Part shown: positions 22,502-35,405 of the stretch, piece by piece
Position numbering within the stretch: the first letter of the stretch is position 1
Layout of the letters: each line of letters starts with the position of its first letter
NCBI GenBank assembly: GCA_012274445.1
Contig: JAAROD010000044.1
Coordinates: 620,001-684,000, forward strand
Direction of reading: 5' to 3'
Length of the DNA stretch: 64,000 nucleotides
DNA from: Sclerotiophoma versabilis
Lineage: Eukaryota; Ascomycota; Dothideomycetes; Pleosporales; Didymellaceae
Translations under genes and position numbers: made by a program
Notes under the pieces: model-generated
The model's input: only the letters and a program-made list of their open reading frames with translations
Told to the model about the DNA's origin: nothing
Database searches by the model: none

Positions 22502-23393
22502 ATGGCTGTCGGCAAGAACAAGCGTCTCTCGAAGGGCAAGAAGGGTCTTAAGAAGAAGACCGACACCTTCGCAAAGAAGGACTGGTACAACGTCAAGGCG
22601 CCCGGAACTTTCGCGATCAGGGAGTAAGACGCCCCAGCACCTGCCGCAGCAGAATTGGCAATCCGCCGTGCAGCAGCATACTGACAGTCTGCAGTGTCGG
22701 CAAGACCCTTGTCAACCGCACCACCGGTCTGAAGAACGCGAACGACGCCCTCAAGGGAAGGATATTCGAGGTCTCGCTCGCCGATCTCCAGAAGGATGAG
22801 GACCACTCCTTCCGCAAGGTCAAGCTCCGCGTCGACGAGGTCCAGGGCAAGAACTGCCTGACCAACTTCCACGGTCTCGACTTCACCTCCGACAAGCTCC
22901 GCTCGCTCGTCCGCAAGTGGCAATCCCTCATTGAGGCCAACGTCGTTGTCAAGACCACCGACGACTACCTCCTCCGTCTCTTCGCCATTGGCTTCACCAA
23001 GCGCAGGCCGAACCAGATCAAGAAGACCACCTACGCCGCTTCGTCGCAGATCAGGGCGATCCGCAAGAAGATGACTGAGATCATGCAGCGCGAGGCTAGT
23101 GCCTGCACTCTGGCTCAGCTCACCCAGAAGCTGATCCCCGAGGTCATTGGCCGCGAGATCGAGAAGTCCACCCAGGGCATCTACCCTCTCCAGAACGTGC
23201 GTCTCCTACACACTTGACAAGTAATAGCAGCATCTGACAGATTTTCTAGGTCCATGTCCGCAAGGTCAAGCTCCTCAAGGCACCCAAGTTCGACCTCGGT
23301 GCTCTCCTCGGTCTGCACGGCGAGTCGAGCGCCAACGACTCTGGCGAGAAGGTTGAGCGCGAGTTCAAGGAGACCGTCCTTGAGAATGTTTAA
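22502..23393 (+). CDS. RPS1: 40S ribosomal protein eS1 (Rps1 / S3a)
   Basis: Three exons: 22502-22623, 22695-23196 and 23250-23393; 255 residues, identical in length to yeast Rps1. The protein starts MAVGKNKRLSKGKKGLKKK and carries the family segments DWYNVKAPGTFAIRD, VGKTLVNRTTGLKNANDALK, RVDEVQGKNCLTNFHG, FAIGFTKRRPNQIKKTTYA, QIRAIRKKM and KVKLLKAPKFDLGALLGLHG. eS1 sits on the platform side of the small subunit near the mRNA exit. Intron phases are consistent (the first splits GA|T of Asp). The gene starts just after a C-rich leader. No anomaly seen. Confidence 0.97.
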
Positions 23394-24954
23394 ATGATCA
23401 TGGTTGATTAGGCTGGGGTTTTCTGGGTCCTTTCAACTTTCTGCGGCATGATCTGGGCATCCAAGAGGCGCTATGTTTACAATATGAAAGGTTAAACATA
23501 CCCTTGATGCGTTCTGGTCGCAGTGATGGCGTGCATGGGATACCAACATCCGCACTCGGTGTTTGCGGGAAAAAGTATCACGGAAATGACAATGACAATT
23601 CACACCCATCGGCCCCATGCTTTGTCGCTGACCGTGTCGCCAGTGTGTGTACATACAGCAATACCACCTCGATACCCCTCCCACCTCAAGCAAAACACAC
23701 CCAGGTCGATGTACATCTGCGTCACTCCACGTTATTGTCATTGTTTAGTGCAGCCACGCACTCATTCGCTACCTGCATACTACCTCTCAACAGCTTCCCT
23801 ATAAAGCAGTCTGCGGCAAATCGAGATTCACCTCTCAAGTTTGCCGAACGCATCAGACAACAGTTGCAGCCAAGACCCAGGTTGCACCTACATGCTAATA
23901 GCACAAAACACAGTGTCTTAACAGAAACACAGTCCACAAGTCAATCGTGCTAAAGACATCGTAGAATCGTGGAACGCCTACATCCCCGCATCACGATGCC
24001 TCCATCTTCGCCTTCACCAACAGAGCGTACTTCTCTCCTCCCATCGCCTCTACAATACCACCCACTTCTGTCCTGTTACTTGACCTAAGAGCTCACCTCG
24101 CTTTCTTCCCCACCACAATAAGTGGCGTACATAACGACACGGCACCACTGCTCTGTATCTACTCACTTCCAGTAGCAGCCGCGTTCAAGCCCACGACCAC
24201 ACCAGGATCCACGCTGAATAAGCATCCGCAGCACGCCCGCCTCGGTACCTACGTCCCCGACACCCGCTGCATGAAGCGGGCATGGGCGTGTATAAGCCAG
24301 CTCACGATCCAGCGCACGCTCGCACACCCCGCTCGCAACAGCGCTCTCGACCCAGAAGCCAAGCAGTCATCACACGACTCGTACCGCCATTGCGGTGTGC
24401 CGGGGAACAGGGAGCACTATCGATTTCGGACAATATACTACCGTAGGTACTACCGTGTGTATGGTAACGGCGGTGTGATATGGTGTTGACAGGATCGCGG
24501 AGCCGGGTATCGATGGGATGTTAGTTCCATGCTAGTTCTCGCGGGGAAACGGATGGGATTGTGGACGTTGTGGAAGGGGGGTGCGTGCTTCACCGTGCTT
24601 CGCCGTGCTTCACCGCCACTTGGAGGGGATGCGGATGGGCGTTAGTGCGAGCGTGGTAGGGCTGGCTGGGGTGGTGATAAGATATTGAGGGACGCGCGCT
24701 CGGATCGCGATCGCGTCGTGTTGCGTGAAGATCGGGGATCGAGCAGGTTGCGAAATCGAGACGTGTTGCTCGCAAACAACCTGCCTAAGTGGGGTTGGAA
24801 TCGAAGGGGCATTTGCGTGAGAGGAGAGAGGGGGAGAGGAAAGGTGAGGTGCAATGTTAATGTTACTGATTCTTGCTACCAACGCTTGTTCTCTGCCTCA
24901 TCATCCCCCTTTGAACTGCTCGAGCCCATTTCCCTCACAACTCCCGCCAGTATT
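23394..24954. other. Intergenic between convergent genes, 1.56 kb
   Basis: No gene is supported. A short direct repeat of GTGCTTC(A/G)CC occurs three times at about 24584-24613. The right end (about 24890-25060) is pyrimidine-rich on the plus strand because it abuts a Lys/Glu-rich C-terminus coded on the minus strand. Confidence 0.5.
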
Positions 24955-27900
24955 CTATTCAAGTTCGCTCGATGCAGATCCCTCTCGTTCCTCTCGTCCC
25001 TCTTTCTCCTTACTCAGCCATGTGTGCCCACTCACACCTCTCCGTGCCTGAGCAATCTCTTTTTTCTTTAGTCTAAACTCCAAGGTCTTCTGCACCCATC
25101 CCTTAAGCTCGCCGCGCCGGAGTATCCGGTGGACGATGATGCTGTATCCGTCTTCGTGGAACTCTTCGTCTAATTCTGCGAGGACTTGCGGATCGACGTA
25201 GGATTGATCAATGCGTGTCCAGCGGGTAGCGGGATCATAGGGGTAGACAGATGAGTCGTCAATGTTCAGTGTCTCGAGATCAGCAGGCATCTCATCTTGG
25301 ACCTGGACAGCCTTGTTCTCCTCGCTATCAACCAGCGTCATAGGGTTCCTACGTACGGCCGGAAGGATGGGACTTGGTGGCGTGTCTTTAAACTCCGTTG
25401 CATCTCGGATCTTCGATGGCTCTGGCGGTCCTGCTACACTCATGCTATCAGGAGGATCATATTGTCGTGGTAGAGGCAGGTTCCAAGTCTCGCCGTCAGC
25501 AGCCAGATGCATCTTGCCTTGCTCGGAAAGCTGGTCTAGCGCCAGTTCAACATTGTCGATGTCTTTGTCAAGTGCAGCGGCCAAGTCCCTGGCTGTGCAA
25601 CCCCTCTGCAGTGGAGATGTGGAGTTGTAAGTCGCAAAGTACGACAGAATTTGTTGCTCTAGTAAGTCCATCTGAAACAGCAAATCTATCTCATTCGTTT
25701 TGCTTCCAGCTTCTGCGGTCGATGATCCTTGACGTGCTGAGATTTCGAATCCACGCTGTGCAAGAGTCGGGAGCTGTTCAGGAGAATGTGAGACGACCCA
25801 TGTGTTTTCGTTGATAGTGTTGTGGACATATCCCTGTTTTGCTAGGCTCTCAGTGGCGCCTGATGTCTCTTCGAGCGGTCGGTTGAGTGCCGATGCAATA
25901 TCTTCTACGCTTTGACCAATGTAAGACCCTGGTCTCGACTTGAGGTCTTCCATCAAGTGGTACAGGACTTGATGTTCGAGCGCAGTCAGAGTCTCTGGAG
26001 AAGTATTGCGGGCTTGGCCATAAGCAAACGGTTGTGGCTGACTTGCTTCACCACCAAGTTGGGCGATTGTAGTTGACTGTTGCTCAGGTGATTGAATGTT
26101 GAACTTAGATACAGCCTCGCTGAGCCTCTGCATCCTGGCTTGCAGTGGGCTCAGACGACCTTCAGGATGCGTTTCCGTATTTTGGGAAGCTGCGGGAACT
26201 CGATCTTGCTCTGAGTCCGATTCGACCCTTTCTGCCGGAATGACTGTTGGGGTCGCCACTTCTAAGAGATTGCGGTTGGTTTTTGGTGTTGGAAGTTGCC
26301 CTGAGGTGGTTTCTAGATCTTCCCTATTTACAGGAAACCCCGGGTTGGCTCGATGCAGCATGGCAAGCAGTGATTCAGAGTCTGCAACACTCTGGCTGAG
26401 TAGCATGATCTCATCATTATCGAACTGCACAGCAGTTGCGCCGCGCACCACGAGTCCAGGTCTATGTTCATGCTTCGTGATCTTAGCAGCAGGATCCAGA
26501 ACAAACGTCAAGAGAGGCCCCTGTGCCGTAGATGGCGCGTGAGCTTCGTAAACATCGATTCTGCCTGATCGAACGAAGATGATGCATTCACTTGGAGAAA
26601 CCGGACTCCATGTCCGTTCAGACTTCGACCAGACTTCGACAGACGCTCGTGCTATTTCGGCATTGTAGATAGTCGGGCCTGATACCTCATCATCTTGCTC
26701 GGAACGGCCTTGGACAACTGTGGAGTACGCGCGGTTCGGGCTGACAAATGGATGTTCTCGCTCTTCTCTCAAACTCGCTTCAACTAGGCTAAGCATGGTT
26801 ATTGATAGTGGGAACATATCCTCTGGCACTTCAAGTCTGATGCTCTGTCTAATTTGCACAGGCCTTGTATAGACAAGCCGGTCTGGCCCCAGATTCATGT
26901 ACCACAGTAGTGTCTGCGCAAGTGGATAGCCGTATTCGCAAAGATCTTTCTTGTCCTGGTAAAGTTGTTCCATGGTCTTGCAGGTACCACAATCTTGGGC
27001 GTGCGATTCGAAACCGATAAGCGCATGCTCTTCGTAGGTGTTGATGGCGCGCCAGGTGTGAGCGATTGGTCGCTTCCCAGAACGTGAGCTACCTAGATTA
27101 CGCACTGCTTCACCAATGGAGCTGAACAACGAGCGACGAGGAGCCGGAACCGATTCAGGTGGTGGCCGTGCGCTCTTAGGGATAGGGTGCGACGCCGGCA
27201 GTGCCCTGTTGACATCTCGGTCAATAGGTGGGAAGTAAACAGGTAGGAGAGACTTGTAAACAAACTCATCGTTGGATGAATATACAACAAAGATGATCTT
27301 CTCCAATGGGTTTGTTGGCTCCGAGAGTTCGAGAAAACGGTTGACTTCCTCCATAGCCAGCGATGCGCAATCTCGTCTTGGGTAGTTCAGCATCCCAGTG
27401 CCAATTGCTGGAATTGCAATTGAAGTTGCTCGCAGAGACTGCGCAGTGTACAGGACCTCTCGATAGATTTGCCGCAAAAGATCTTTGCTGTTTTTCCTCC
27501 ATTGTTCTGGGGGTATCACGTGGAGAATATGTTTCGAGGGTAAGTTGTAGCTGCCGGTTAACTTGACATCACCTTCTTTGCATACGCCAAACTTCGTAAG
27601 TTCCTTGCGAAGCTCGAAACCACCCTTGTTGAAGACTTTCCGGTCCAATGTGCCCATGCCGGCGAACGTCATATCTGTAGAGTTGACCATGACGCTGACC
27701 TCCAATTTTGTAATGTCTTCCCTGATGAGACAGACAGTCTGGTTGAGCACAGCAGATGGTTGTACCATGGTAGACTTCTCCTCTAATTTATTAGAAGCAT
27801 ACAGTTGTGCCACCGATGGAACCTGATGGAGTCGTACGATATCTTGGGTACCTGTGGTCGTTTCGCGCTGAAATTCTCTTGCATAGAGAACTTCATCGAG

Positions 27901-30900
27901 ATGATCGCGAATACCTTCAACATCCTGATTCTTCTGCTTGGCTCTGAAGCTGTCAAGCCTTAGACGAATGGGTGTCATCTCGTCTATTTCCGTCCCATTG
28001 CGTGTTAGAAATTCATCCAAATATTGAGCGAAGTCCTGACAATCTCTCAAGAACTGCTCAAGATCACTACCATGAACCATCTTCATGTGGTTGTTGTAGT
28101 CGTCCCACAAACCTTTGTGCCTGCGACCGCCAGAATAAGGCATATTTTTGGCTGATTCAGTTAGCTCTGTTATACTTCCGCAGACAGTTTCCATGACAGA
28201 GCAGAGGAGGTTCAGATCACCCAAGCCCCGCTTAAGGCCTTTAGGTCTCAACAGAAAACTCCTGATTGAGGCCAACGCGCTGTCTATGCCGTGGAGTTCC
28301 TCTAAAACCTCTTTGGGAAAGTCAGGCACGAACTGGCTGAGCTCTGCGGACAGATCCTGTGCAACCCTCTGCACTTGAAGCCGTGTCTCCAATGCCTGGG
28401 CTGCAAGTGATGCGCTGCTTGCAGACAAGTCGGATGATCTGGCAGCTTCCAGGTCACCATGTGTTGGTGGGAAGAAAACGGGAAACATGTCCATGTACGC
28501 CTTCTCGTCTGAAACACTTTTGACGACAAATACGATCCGCTCAAAGGGATGCTGAGGATGTGAGTCTAGGAACTCCCGCACTTCTTGAAGAGCTACACGG
28601 GCAGCGACTCGTGGCGGGAAGCCGCATCCACCAGCACCGAGACAGGGGAAAGCAATCGTCTTAAACCCTGAAATGAGCGCAATCTTCAGCGCGCTGCGGT
28701 AGCATTCAGTGAGAATGTTAAACTGGCCCATACCCTTTTTAGTGCCATACTGCGGCCGAGACGCATGGATGACGTGAGAGCAGGGCAAGTTGTGCCCGCC
28801 GGTCAGCGCCGCTTGTCCTGACTTCAGTCTTCCTTTCGACCGTGCTTCTTCCGTGAGATTTGGACCCCCCGCTTTATGAACGTCATAATTGAGAGTTAGT
28901 TTGTGCCTGCTGACATTCAAGGAGTTGTTGGCGCTGTTCACGATAGCGTCCACCTTCATCCTTGTGAGGTCGTAATAGCAGAAGGATATGATCCGATTGT
29001 ATGAGTCGTTTGGCGCAAAGCTCTGGTCACGTTGCAACAATTTTCGAGACCGGTACATGTCGTGAAGTGTCGGTACTTCAGAAATAGATAACAGAGCCTG
29101 TTTGCTCTGATTCTTCTCATCACCATCGTGCACCATTGAGGATGAGGAGACACTCCTGTCGTCAGCGTTCTGTGTTTCAGACGTTTCCTGCCGAGCAGGA
29201 GGTTGCCAATGGGTACCCTGAGTGCTTGGCACACTGAATTTGAGCTTATTACGGTTGCTCTCAGTACCTTGTTGGATCTTAACTTCGGGATATAGCGTTT
29301 TGTCGAATAGCTCCGTGGCTTGGGTGGCCCGCGTTCCGTTGTCGAAGATAGCATGTCCTCTCCACGAACCGTATCGTTTGAAGAATCGAACAGTCTGAGC
29401 GCCTGGCAGAGACAACAGGTGTGCCCTAAAACTTTCCGTACGTTCCAAATGCTCCTCTATGTCTACTGTTGCTGCTTCGATCTCCTCTTCGTCTTCGTCA
29501 TCGTCGTCATCATCGTCTACTTCTTCACCTGCCTTGTTCACTAGTAGCGTATCGAGTCGATTTTGGCTCATGTCTGGAACTGAAAGTAGGCTCTCAGCTG
29601 ATAGCAACAGCTGACTTTTAGGCGCGTCTTGTAGGTCCTGCCCGTACATGAGTGGTTCTTCGTCGCTCCTTTGCGGGTCTGTAGTAAGATTCTCGCTCTG
29701 CTCCTGGGTGTCTGAAGTGTCACTGGGTAATGACATGCCGCTTACATCTTGTGAAGCAGTGCTTCCAGTCCTGCCCTGACTTGCTACGATACTTCCTCCG
29801 TCTGCATCTTCTTCGCTGCTGTTAGGTAGAGCAAAAGCTGCGAAACGTTCAAGATGGTTGGCTACATGGTTTGCGAAGTCACCCATGCCTTCTGAATCTG
29901 CGGGAAGGAAACAAACTGGGCATCTCTCGCGCATCTCAATCGTCGAGGTCTCACCAATCCTGACTATAGTGTCCAGCTGCGTTTCAGGAAAGCTATCAAG
30001 ATGCTGCTGCCGAAGATGATCTTCCAGTCCGGAACGTGATCTGTAGATAGCTGCAGGATGTTCAGGACACCTCCAGGCTTTGCGATGACTGGCTTCGTGT
30101 TCGTTCCATTCCCTGCGACTGCGGAAGAGCTGCTCGGACGCTTCGCAATCTGTATATGTACAGATGTACGGCTGTAAGTCTTGCAGTAAATGTGTGCGCC
30201 ATGGCCGCCCTCTTCCGTAGCGGGCGGGACAAATGATGTAGCAATACGGACACTCAAAGTCTCTTTCTCCATCCACGCTTCTGGGTGGAGGAGGTAAATT
30301 GACTCCTTTGCCATGAATATCGGTTACGGTGACAGCATAGCTGGTCACGGACTTGGTGTCGACGATGTCGTCCAGTGATTGATGATGGTGTGTTGCTTCG
30401 GTGCCTGAGAGCATTGTTTTGCTGGTCTTTTGGCTGGGTGCCTCTCTCAGCACTGCGGTTTGTTAGTCTTGTGAATCTAAATTGCAGATATCTCGGAGTG
30501 GAGACCACGTAAAAGAGCTTGTGATAAATATGAGCGGCTTACCAACAACCGGTTCTGGAGAGAGAACTTCGGCAGTATCCTTGCGAGGGGGAGTATTGGC
30601 TGCCTCTAGGGTGCGATCTGCATGAACCAGATTCTGTTCTTCGAGCACTGTAGATACTGCAAGCTTATCTCGATGCCGTTTCCAGTACTTGAAATGGCGA
30701 CGGCGAAGAGTTATACCATGAGCCAAGCGAGATGCAAGATAGTCATGATCAGGACATTCATCACCAACGTAAGGTTGTCGTAAATTTCGGAGGAGCTCGT
30801 TGGTGTGCTGATGGTCGTAGAGAGCATATGTGCTCAGTATGTCGACGCCTGTCTCAGGATCTTTTGGCTGGTAAGAAGCTGCTTTGAGAGACCTTGACCG

Positions 30901-31410
30901 GATTGTGGGCGTTCTGATGCGGACGCTGAGCTTATAGAGGTTGTCGATTATGTCAACAACCTCTTCATAGCGCATCGTCAACTCCTTCCTTGAGCCACCG
31001 GCTTCTTCTTCTTCTTCTTCTTCTTCTTCGTCATCCTCGCTGAAGAAGTTGTCATCATCCTCATCTTCATCTTTCCCTTGAATCGAGTCTGATTTTGGTA
31101 GTTCCTCGTATGGCAGGCGAGTTCCAGTCACTATTGCTAATGCTTCATCGAGGTTGTGGTTGAGTTCCCCCAAGAACTTTAGGGCATTTCCAGAGAGTAA
31201 AGGCGAGTCGCGGAGGCGGTAGTCGAGGGAACTGTGTCCCTTCTGCAAAGCCCCTAAGTTCCCTGACCACACTCGGAATCTTCCAAACTCATCCTCAAGA
31301 GCTTCTTGATCAATCTGCTCTTTCCGCTTGCCGTCGCTCGTGACAAGGGCGTTCAACAGAATCTGGAAGCTACGGACGTTCGACGCCGTAGCAAGTCGAA
31401 TTTCCGTCAT
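24955..31410 (-). CDS. Giant zinc-finger, double-macrodomain, winged-helix protein
   Basis: Two exons, 30543-31410 and 24955-30452, joined across a 90-nt intron (phase 1), give 2,121 residues. Order: (1) residues about 1-290, a fungal N-terminal domain with FRVWSGNLGALQKGHSSLDY, RYEEVVDIIDNLYKLSVRIR and an acidic run coded by a (TTC)n-type tract; (2) about 355-500, a Cys/His-rich zinc-finger module (FECPYCYIICPARY, CTYTDC, WRCPEHP, RCPVC, NHVANHLERFAAFALP); (3) a second acidic run near 600-615; (4) macrodomain 1, about 777-951 (VDAIVNSANNSL, VHKAGGPNL, LGAGGCGFPPRVAA); (5) a helical linker; (6) macrodomain 2, about 1195-1365 (VMVNSTD, FNKGGFELRKEL, IGTGMLNYPRR); (7) a Cys-containing region with HAQDCGTCK; (8) two probable winged helices, about 1777-1844 and 1879-1949; (9) a C-terminal domain with RWTRIDQSYVDPQ and IIVHRILRRGELKGW, like fungal DUF8035. 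Macrodomains bind ADP-ribose and related ligands; the glycine-rich catalytic loop is replaced in macro 1. Function is unknown. Confidence 0.82.
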
Positions 31411-31837
31411 TACGCTGGCCGCACCATATTAAGACTCTTGAACGCTGAAATGAACGGATGTGAAAGCCTGGAGGTAGTCACGATATTGAGATGGTGGGCT
31501 GCACGATAGGCCTTCAGGCGGCAGGACTAGTCCGGTTCTGGATGGGACGAGGCGGAGCCTGGAGCTGGAGCTCGAAGATCACGACGAACACGTAGTTTCT
31601 TGCAACAGGCATTTGTTTCGTGAATGATGTCCCACTTGTAGGACTAGACTCTGCAAAGAGAGTGTTAGAGAGCCAAGACAAGGCTGGTGCGTACGCGTTT
31701 GCTTCCAGTGCTTGAGCTCGAGTTCCTATCGATGTGGAGCCCCGCGCTGGCTCCTTCGATCACCAGCTTACCATGACGCAGAATTTTGTACCTTCGCGAC
31801 GACTTCGAGGCTTCTGCATTGCAGGAAACCTGCGCAG
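31411..31837. promoter_or_regulatory. Bidirectional promoter region between the macrodomain gene and the DUF7580-type gene
   Basis: 427 bp separate two divergently transcribed starts (31410 minus, 31838 plus). No specific factor site is claimed. The arrangement would allow common control of the two genes, an inference from layout only. Confidence 0.45.
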
Positions 31838-33858
31838 ATGTCTGGTATTGAGATCGCCGGTCTTGTGCTCGGTTGCCTGCCTTTGCTCATACAAGGTGCG
31901 TTACCAGCTACGAGTCGTAAATTGCATGCTGATATGCGCGTAGGTATTGAGTCCTATAATGAGGGTCTCGACCCTATTAAGAGCTTTATGAGATGGGACA
32001 AAGAGCTCCCCCAATGCATTCGGAAGCTGCGCAACCAGCATGTTCACTATGCTCAGACGATCCGTATTCTCCTCGAGCCTATTACCGCCGATATCGAGCT
32101 AGCTGAGATGATGACGGACCCCGGATTGTCCCAGTCATGGAAGGACAAAGAATTGGCTTTGAAACTTCAGGATAGGCTGCAGGAATCATACCATGCATAC
32201 CAAAGCACAATTGCAGATATCGAACGCATTACGAAACAGATTGCAAGCAAACTAGATCTGGATCGTGCAAACGAGGTGCGTACCGACGAACCTGCTTGGA
32301 AAGCCCAGGGCGTCATCATGTATCCACGATCTTGTGTGGAAAATCTGGCGCCCTGTTTTCCATTCTGGACGGAGTCTTGTCGGTGTTGACAAGTTACCTT
32401 CCTTGCATTGTACTCACATTCCATTAGCTGAAACGCAACGATCTTGAGGCCCTTCTGGCGGCGAACCCTAAAAAGGGAAACGATAAATTTGAACTTAGAA
32501 AACGAATACGCTTCGGGATGAGCAAGAAAACTGTCAAGGCGCTGCTCGAAGAGCTGAATGATTGCAATCGAGAGCTGGAACGGTTCACCGAGAAAAGCGA
32601 GAAGATCGAGACGTATCGCAAGGCTGCTAAGCCAGCGTTCGCTACTCGGCTGCAGCGTGTTCAAGGCTACGCCAAAAACTTACACACGTCGCTTTGTTGG
32701 TCTTGTTCATGTAAAGATAATCATCGCACGAGTCTCCGGCTGGAGCCTAGAGGGAACCTTTATGCATCTGGCAAAAGCATGTCGAATGCTGACAAAACTT
32801 GCTTCAGAGTGTCGTTTTCCTCAACTATGGCTGATGTAAATGCATCATGGAAATGGCAAGCCGCAGAGATTATTGTCGAGGAAAAAGAAGACGATACAAG
32901 ACTCACGTCAACGTCTTCCCCTAAGCCTAGGTAAGTAAACTCGCGGTCGCAATAACTTCAGCGAGCGTAGAGGCCTTTAAATGCTTTCTGACCCTCCTAC
33001 TCTACTAATACAGGCAGGATGGCAAAGACTGTGTCCTTCAGCTCACCTCCACCATATTCAATTAGCGATCCCGCAGCTGATCCATCACAACCATTACAGG
33101 AAGTAAAGGATATGTGTGCTTCAATTCAACAGCTGCGGTCCACCTCATCATGCATAGGCTTCTCTCTTGACGCCAAGAGGCAACTGCGAGGCGTCTACGC
33201 AATTGATACAGCCGAGAAACTGACACCTGTCTCCGACACGGTTACTCTCGAGGAACTTTTAGACCGACGCCCATTCGCGGACGGTAGACGTGCGAAACTA
33301 AGTAAAAAGGAACGGTACAGCCTGGCGTTAACGTTGGCGTCGAGTGTACTCTACCTTAACTCAACACCGTGGCTTACAAACCAATGGGCTGCGAAAGATA
33401 TCCAGTTCCACCAGACCGCGGCTGCTACCAACTTTATCGATGTCCAACATCCATATCTCGCCCCTATGGCGGTTGAGCCTCTAGACAGCTTGATCGTTAA
33501 GACGAAGGCCTTCAACTTCCAGAACAAGAACACGGTCCTGCTCGCTCTTGCAGTGGCGCTTCTAGAGCTGTACTTTGGGATAACAGCGGAGAAATATCAG
33601 GAGACTGAGCATGGCGCTCATGATACGGCACTTCACCAAAACTCGTGGATGCTGTGTGCTATGGCACATCAATGGGCTGAGGAGTCACAAGATGAATTAT
33701 CTGCCGCGTTCTTAAGCGCGGTCAGGCACTGTCTGCGGTGTTTTAGTGACCCTGGAGTCAGCCTGCAGGATACTGAGTTTCTACAAGCAGCGGCAGAGGG
33801 CATTGTGTTGCCGCTTCAGGAAGAACTGTATCAATTCTTGGGGAAGAGCGCGGCATGA
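31838..33858 (+). CDS. DUF7580-type fungal protein (MSGIEIAGLVLG family)
   Basis: Four exons: 31838-31895, 31944-32275, 32428-32930 and 33018-33858; 577 residues. The start MSGIEIAGLVLGCLPLLIQG and the following YNEGLDPIKSFMRWDKELPQ helix are typical of a large fungal family whose members often carry an N-terminal amphipathic or prion-like segment. A helical N-terminal half includes LEELNDCNRELERFTEK. The C-terminal half has KLSKKERYSLALTLASSVLY, LNSTPWL, LLALAVALLELYFGI, WMLCAMAHQWAEES and LSAVRHCLRCF, the pattern of the DUF7580 C-terminal domain, which I recall as distantly kinase-like. No catalytic kinase triad is visible. The acceptor of intron 3 is the second of two close AGs (CAGGCAG|G); the first would stop soon. 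The gene is divergent from the macrodomain gene. Function is unknown; a role in non-self recognition or signalling is a guess. Confidence 0.78.
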
Positions 33859-35405
33859 TGCCACCTCTCATGTGCCACGAGTATTAAGAAAGGATCAAGC
33901 CACAAGTTCACGCAAGCGTGCCTCGTATTCAGTCAACCACCAACAGTAGATCGTGGCAAATGACGCTCCAGCACGTCACCTCGTATCTGGCCCACGTGGC
34001 TGCGGATCTGAGTCTGGGGTAAACTAGCGCGTTTATCACGAAATGTGCAGGTCAAGGACAACTTGACAGGCGGTGCGACAAACGTCAAAGTGACCAAACA
34101 ATATCTTGGCTGTGCTCTTGTGGTGTTGTGGCGAGGATGAGGCACGTTGAAGGACTAAAAATACAAGTCGCCTCACCCCCACACACCGGGTAGGTGCAGT
34201 TTTCGTTTGGCAGTTGCGCAAGCTTTGTTTTGACAGGCCGCCCAAGAAGCAGAGGGCGGCGGGGTAGACAAGAGGATGTGTTGCACGACACAAACAATAC
34301 GAATTCGTAGTGCCACCATATCAAAGCGTGAAGACCCAACCGCGAGCCACAGATGGGTGATGTGCATGCTGCGAAATGCACAGGTTTACAATTACATGAC
34401 GGCAGACCCGTTGTCGGCCGCGTCACCTGCCGAGATGACAGGAAGGAGCAGGTTCGACAACGTTGAAGCAAGCGCAAAGAGCAGCAACCTTGCAATTAAC
34501 AGGCGGCCAAGTCAGAGTCAGGGCGACGGTTTTGGTGTATGCATTTCTTGGTGCATCGGCAAGCTCTGGTGACACAAACGCTAGCCATCAAGCCTCCAGC
34601 AAGCGATCGAATTGCAGTCCCAGGCGTGCGTCGACTGGCTTCGGGAGGCTTTCACAAAATCAAGCGCCCCTCGAGTGGCGGCCGCAGCAACGGCCCTGGT
34701 TGGCGCGCTGATGAAACATTAGGGTCGGCGCTGTGGTTGGACGAAAATGCGGAGCAGGGGCAGGAACGATGGGCGGTGAATGGCTGTGCTGATCTGGCCG
34801 CTGGCATGAGGAACAGCAGATTGCCAACTTCAGAGGCAGCCGCTGCTGGTTGGCCCGAGAGGACAAACAGCACGTATCAGGACAGGCAATTGCGGCAATC
34901 GCAGAGCACACGGGGTTGTACTGGTGGTTTGCCTATTAATAGGCGGTGTTGGTGGTCGGGAATGGACGCAAGCAAGCACTTGCAAGTCCGCATGCCCAGC
35001 AAACGGGTGTTGATAGCAACGCCCCGTCAGCTGCACTGCGTGCCCGAAAAACAACATCGAGCAAGCAACAACACGCCACCAGCACAGTCCCAGGCCCGCA
35101 ACCGCCCTTCCCTCGCACTGCAGCACTGTCGTTGAGCGGCCAGACAAGGAGCATTGGGGCATTCGCACTCAAGCATATCAAAGCGGGTCCACAGCCTTGG
35201 CATTCCCCTAACTCCTAAGCCAGGGCTCCTACTTCTCCTGCAAGTCGGCCCCGGAAACCACGCAGCGTCTGCTCTGCCGATCGACTCAACCTCACTCTGC
35301 ACCTCCTTTCGCACGCGACACTCTCTGGAGGATCTTCCATTCGCAGCACCACAGCGCAGCGCGCACCCGGACCCTTTCCCGCCCTCCCTTTCTCCCATCG
35401 ACACC
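33859..35405. other. Intergenic, 1.55 kb
   Basis: Upstream region of the KNR4/SMI1 homologue. Open frames of up to 198 codons exist on both strands but look like compositional noise. No gene supported. Confidence 0.5.
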
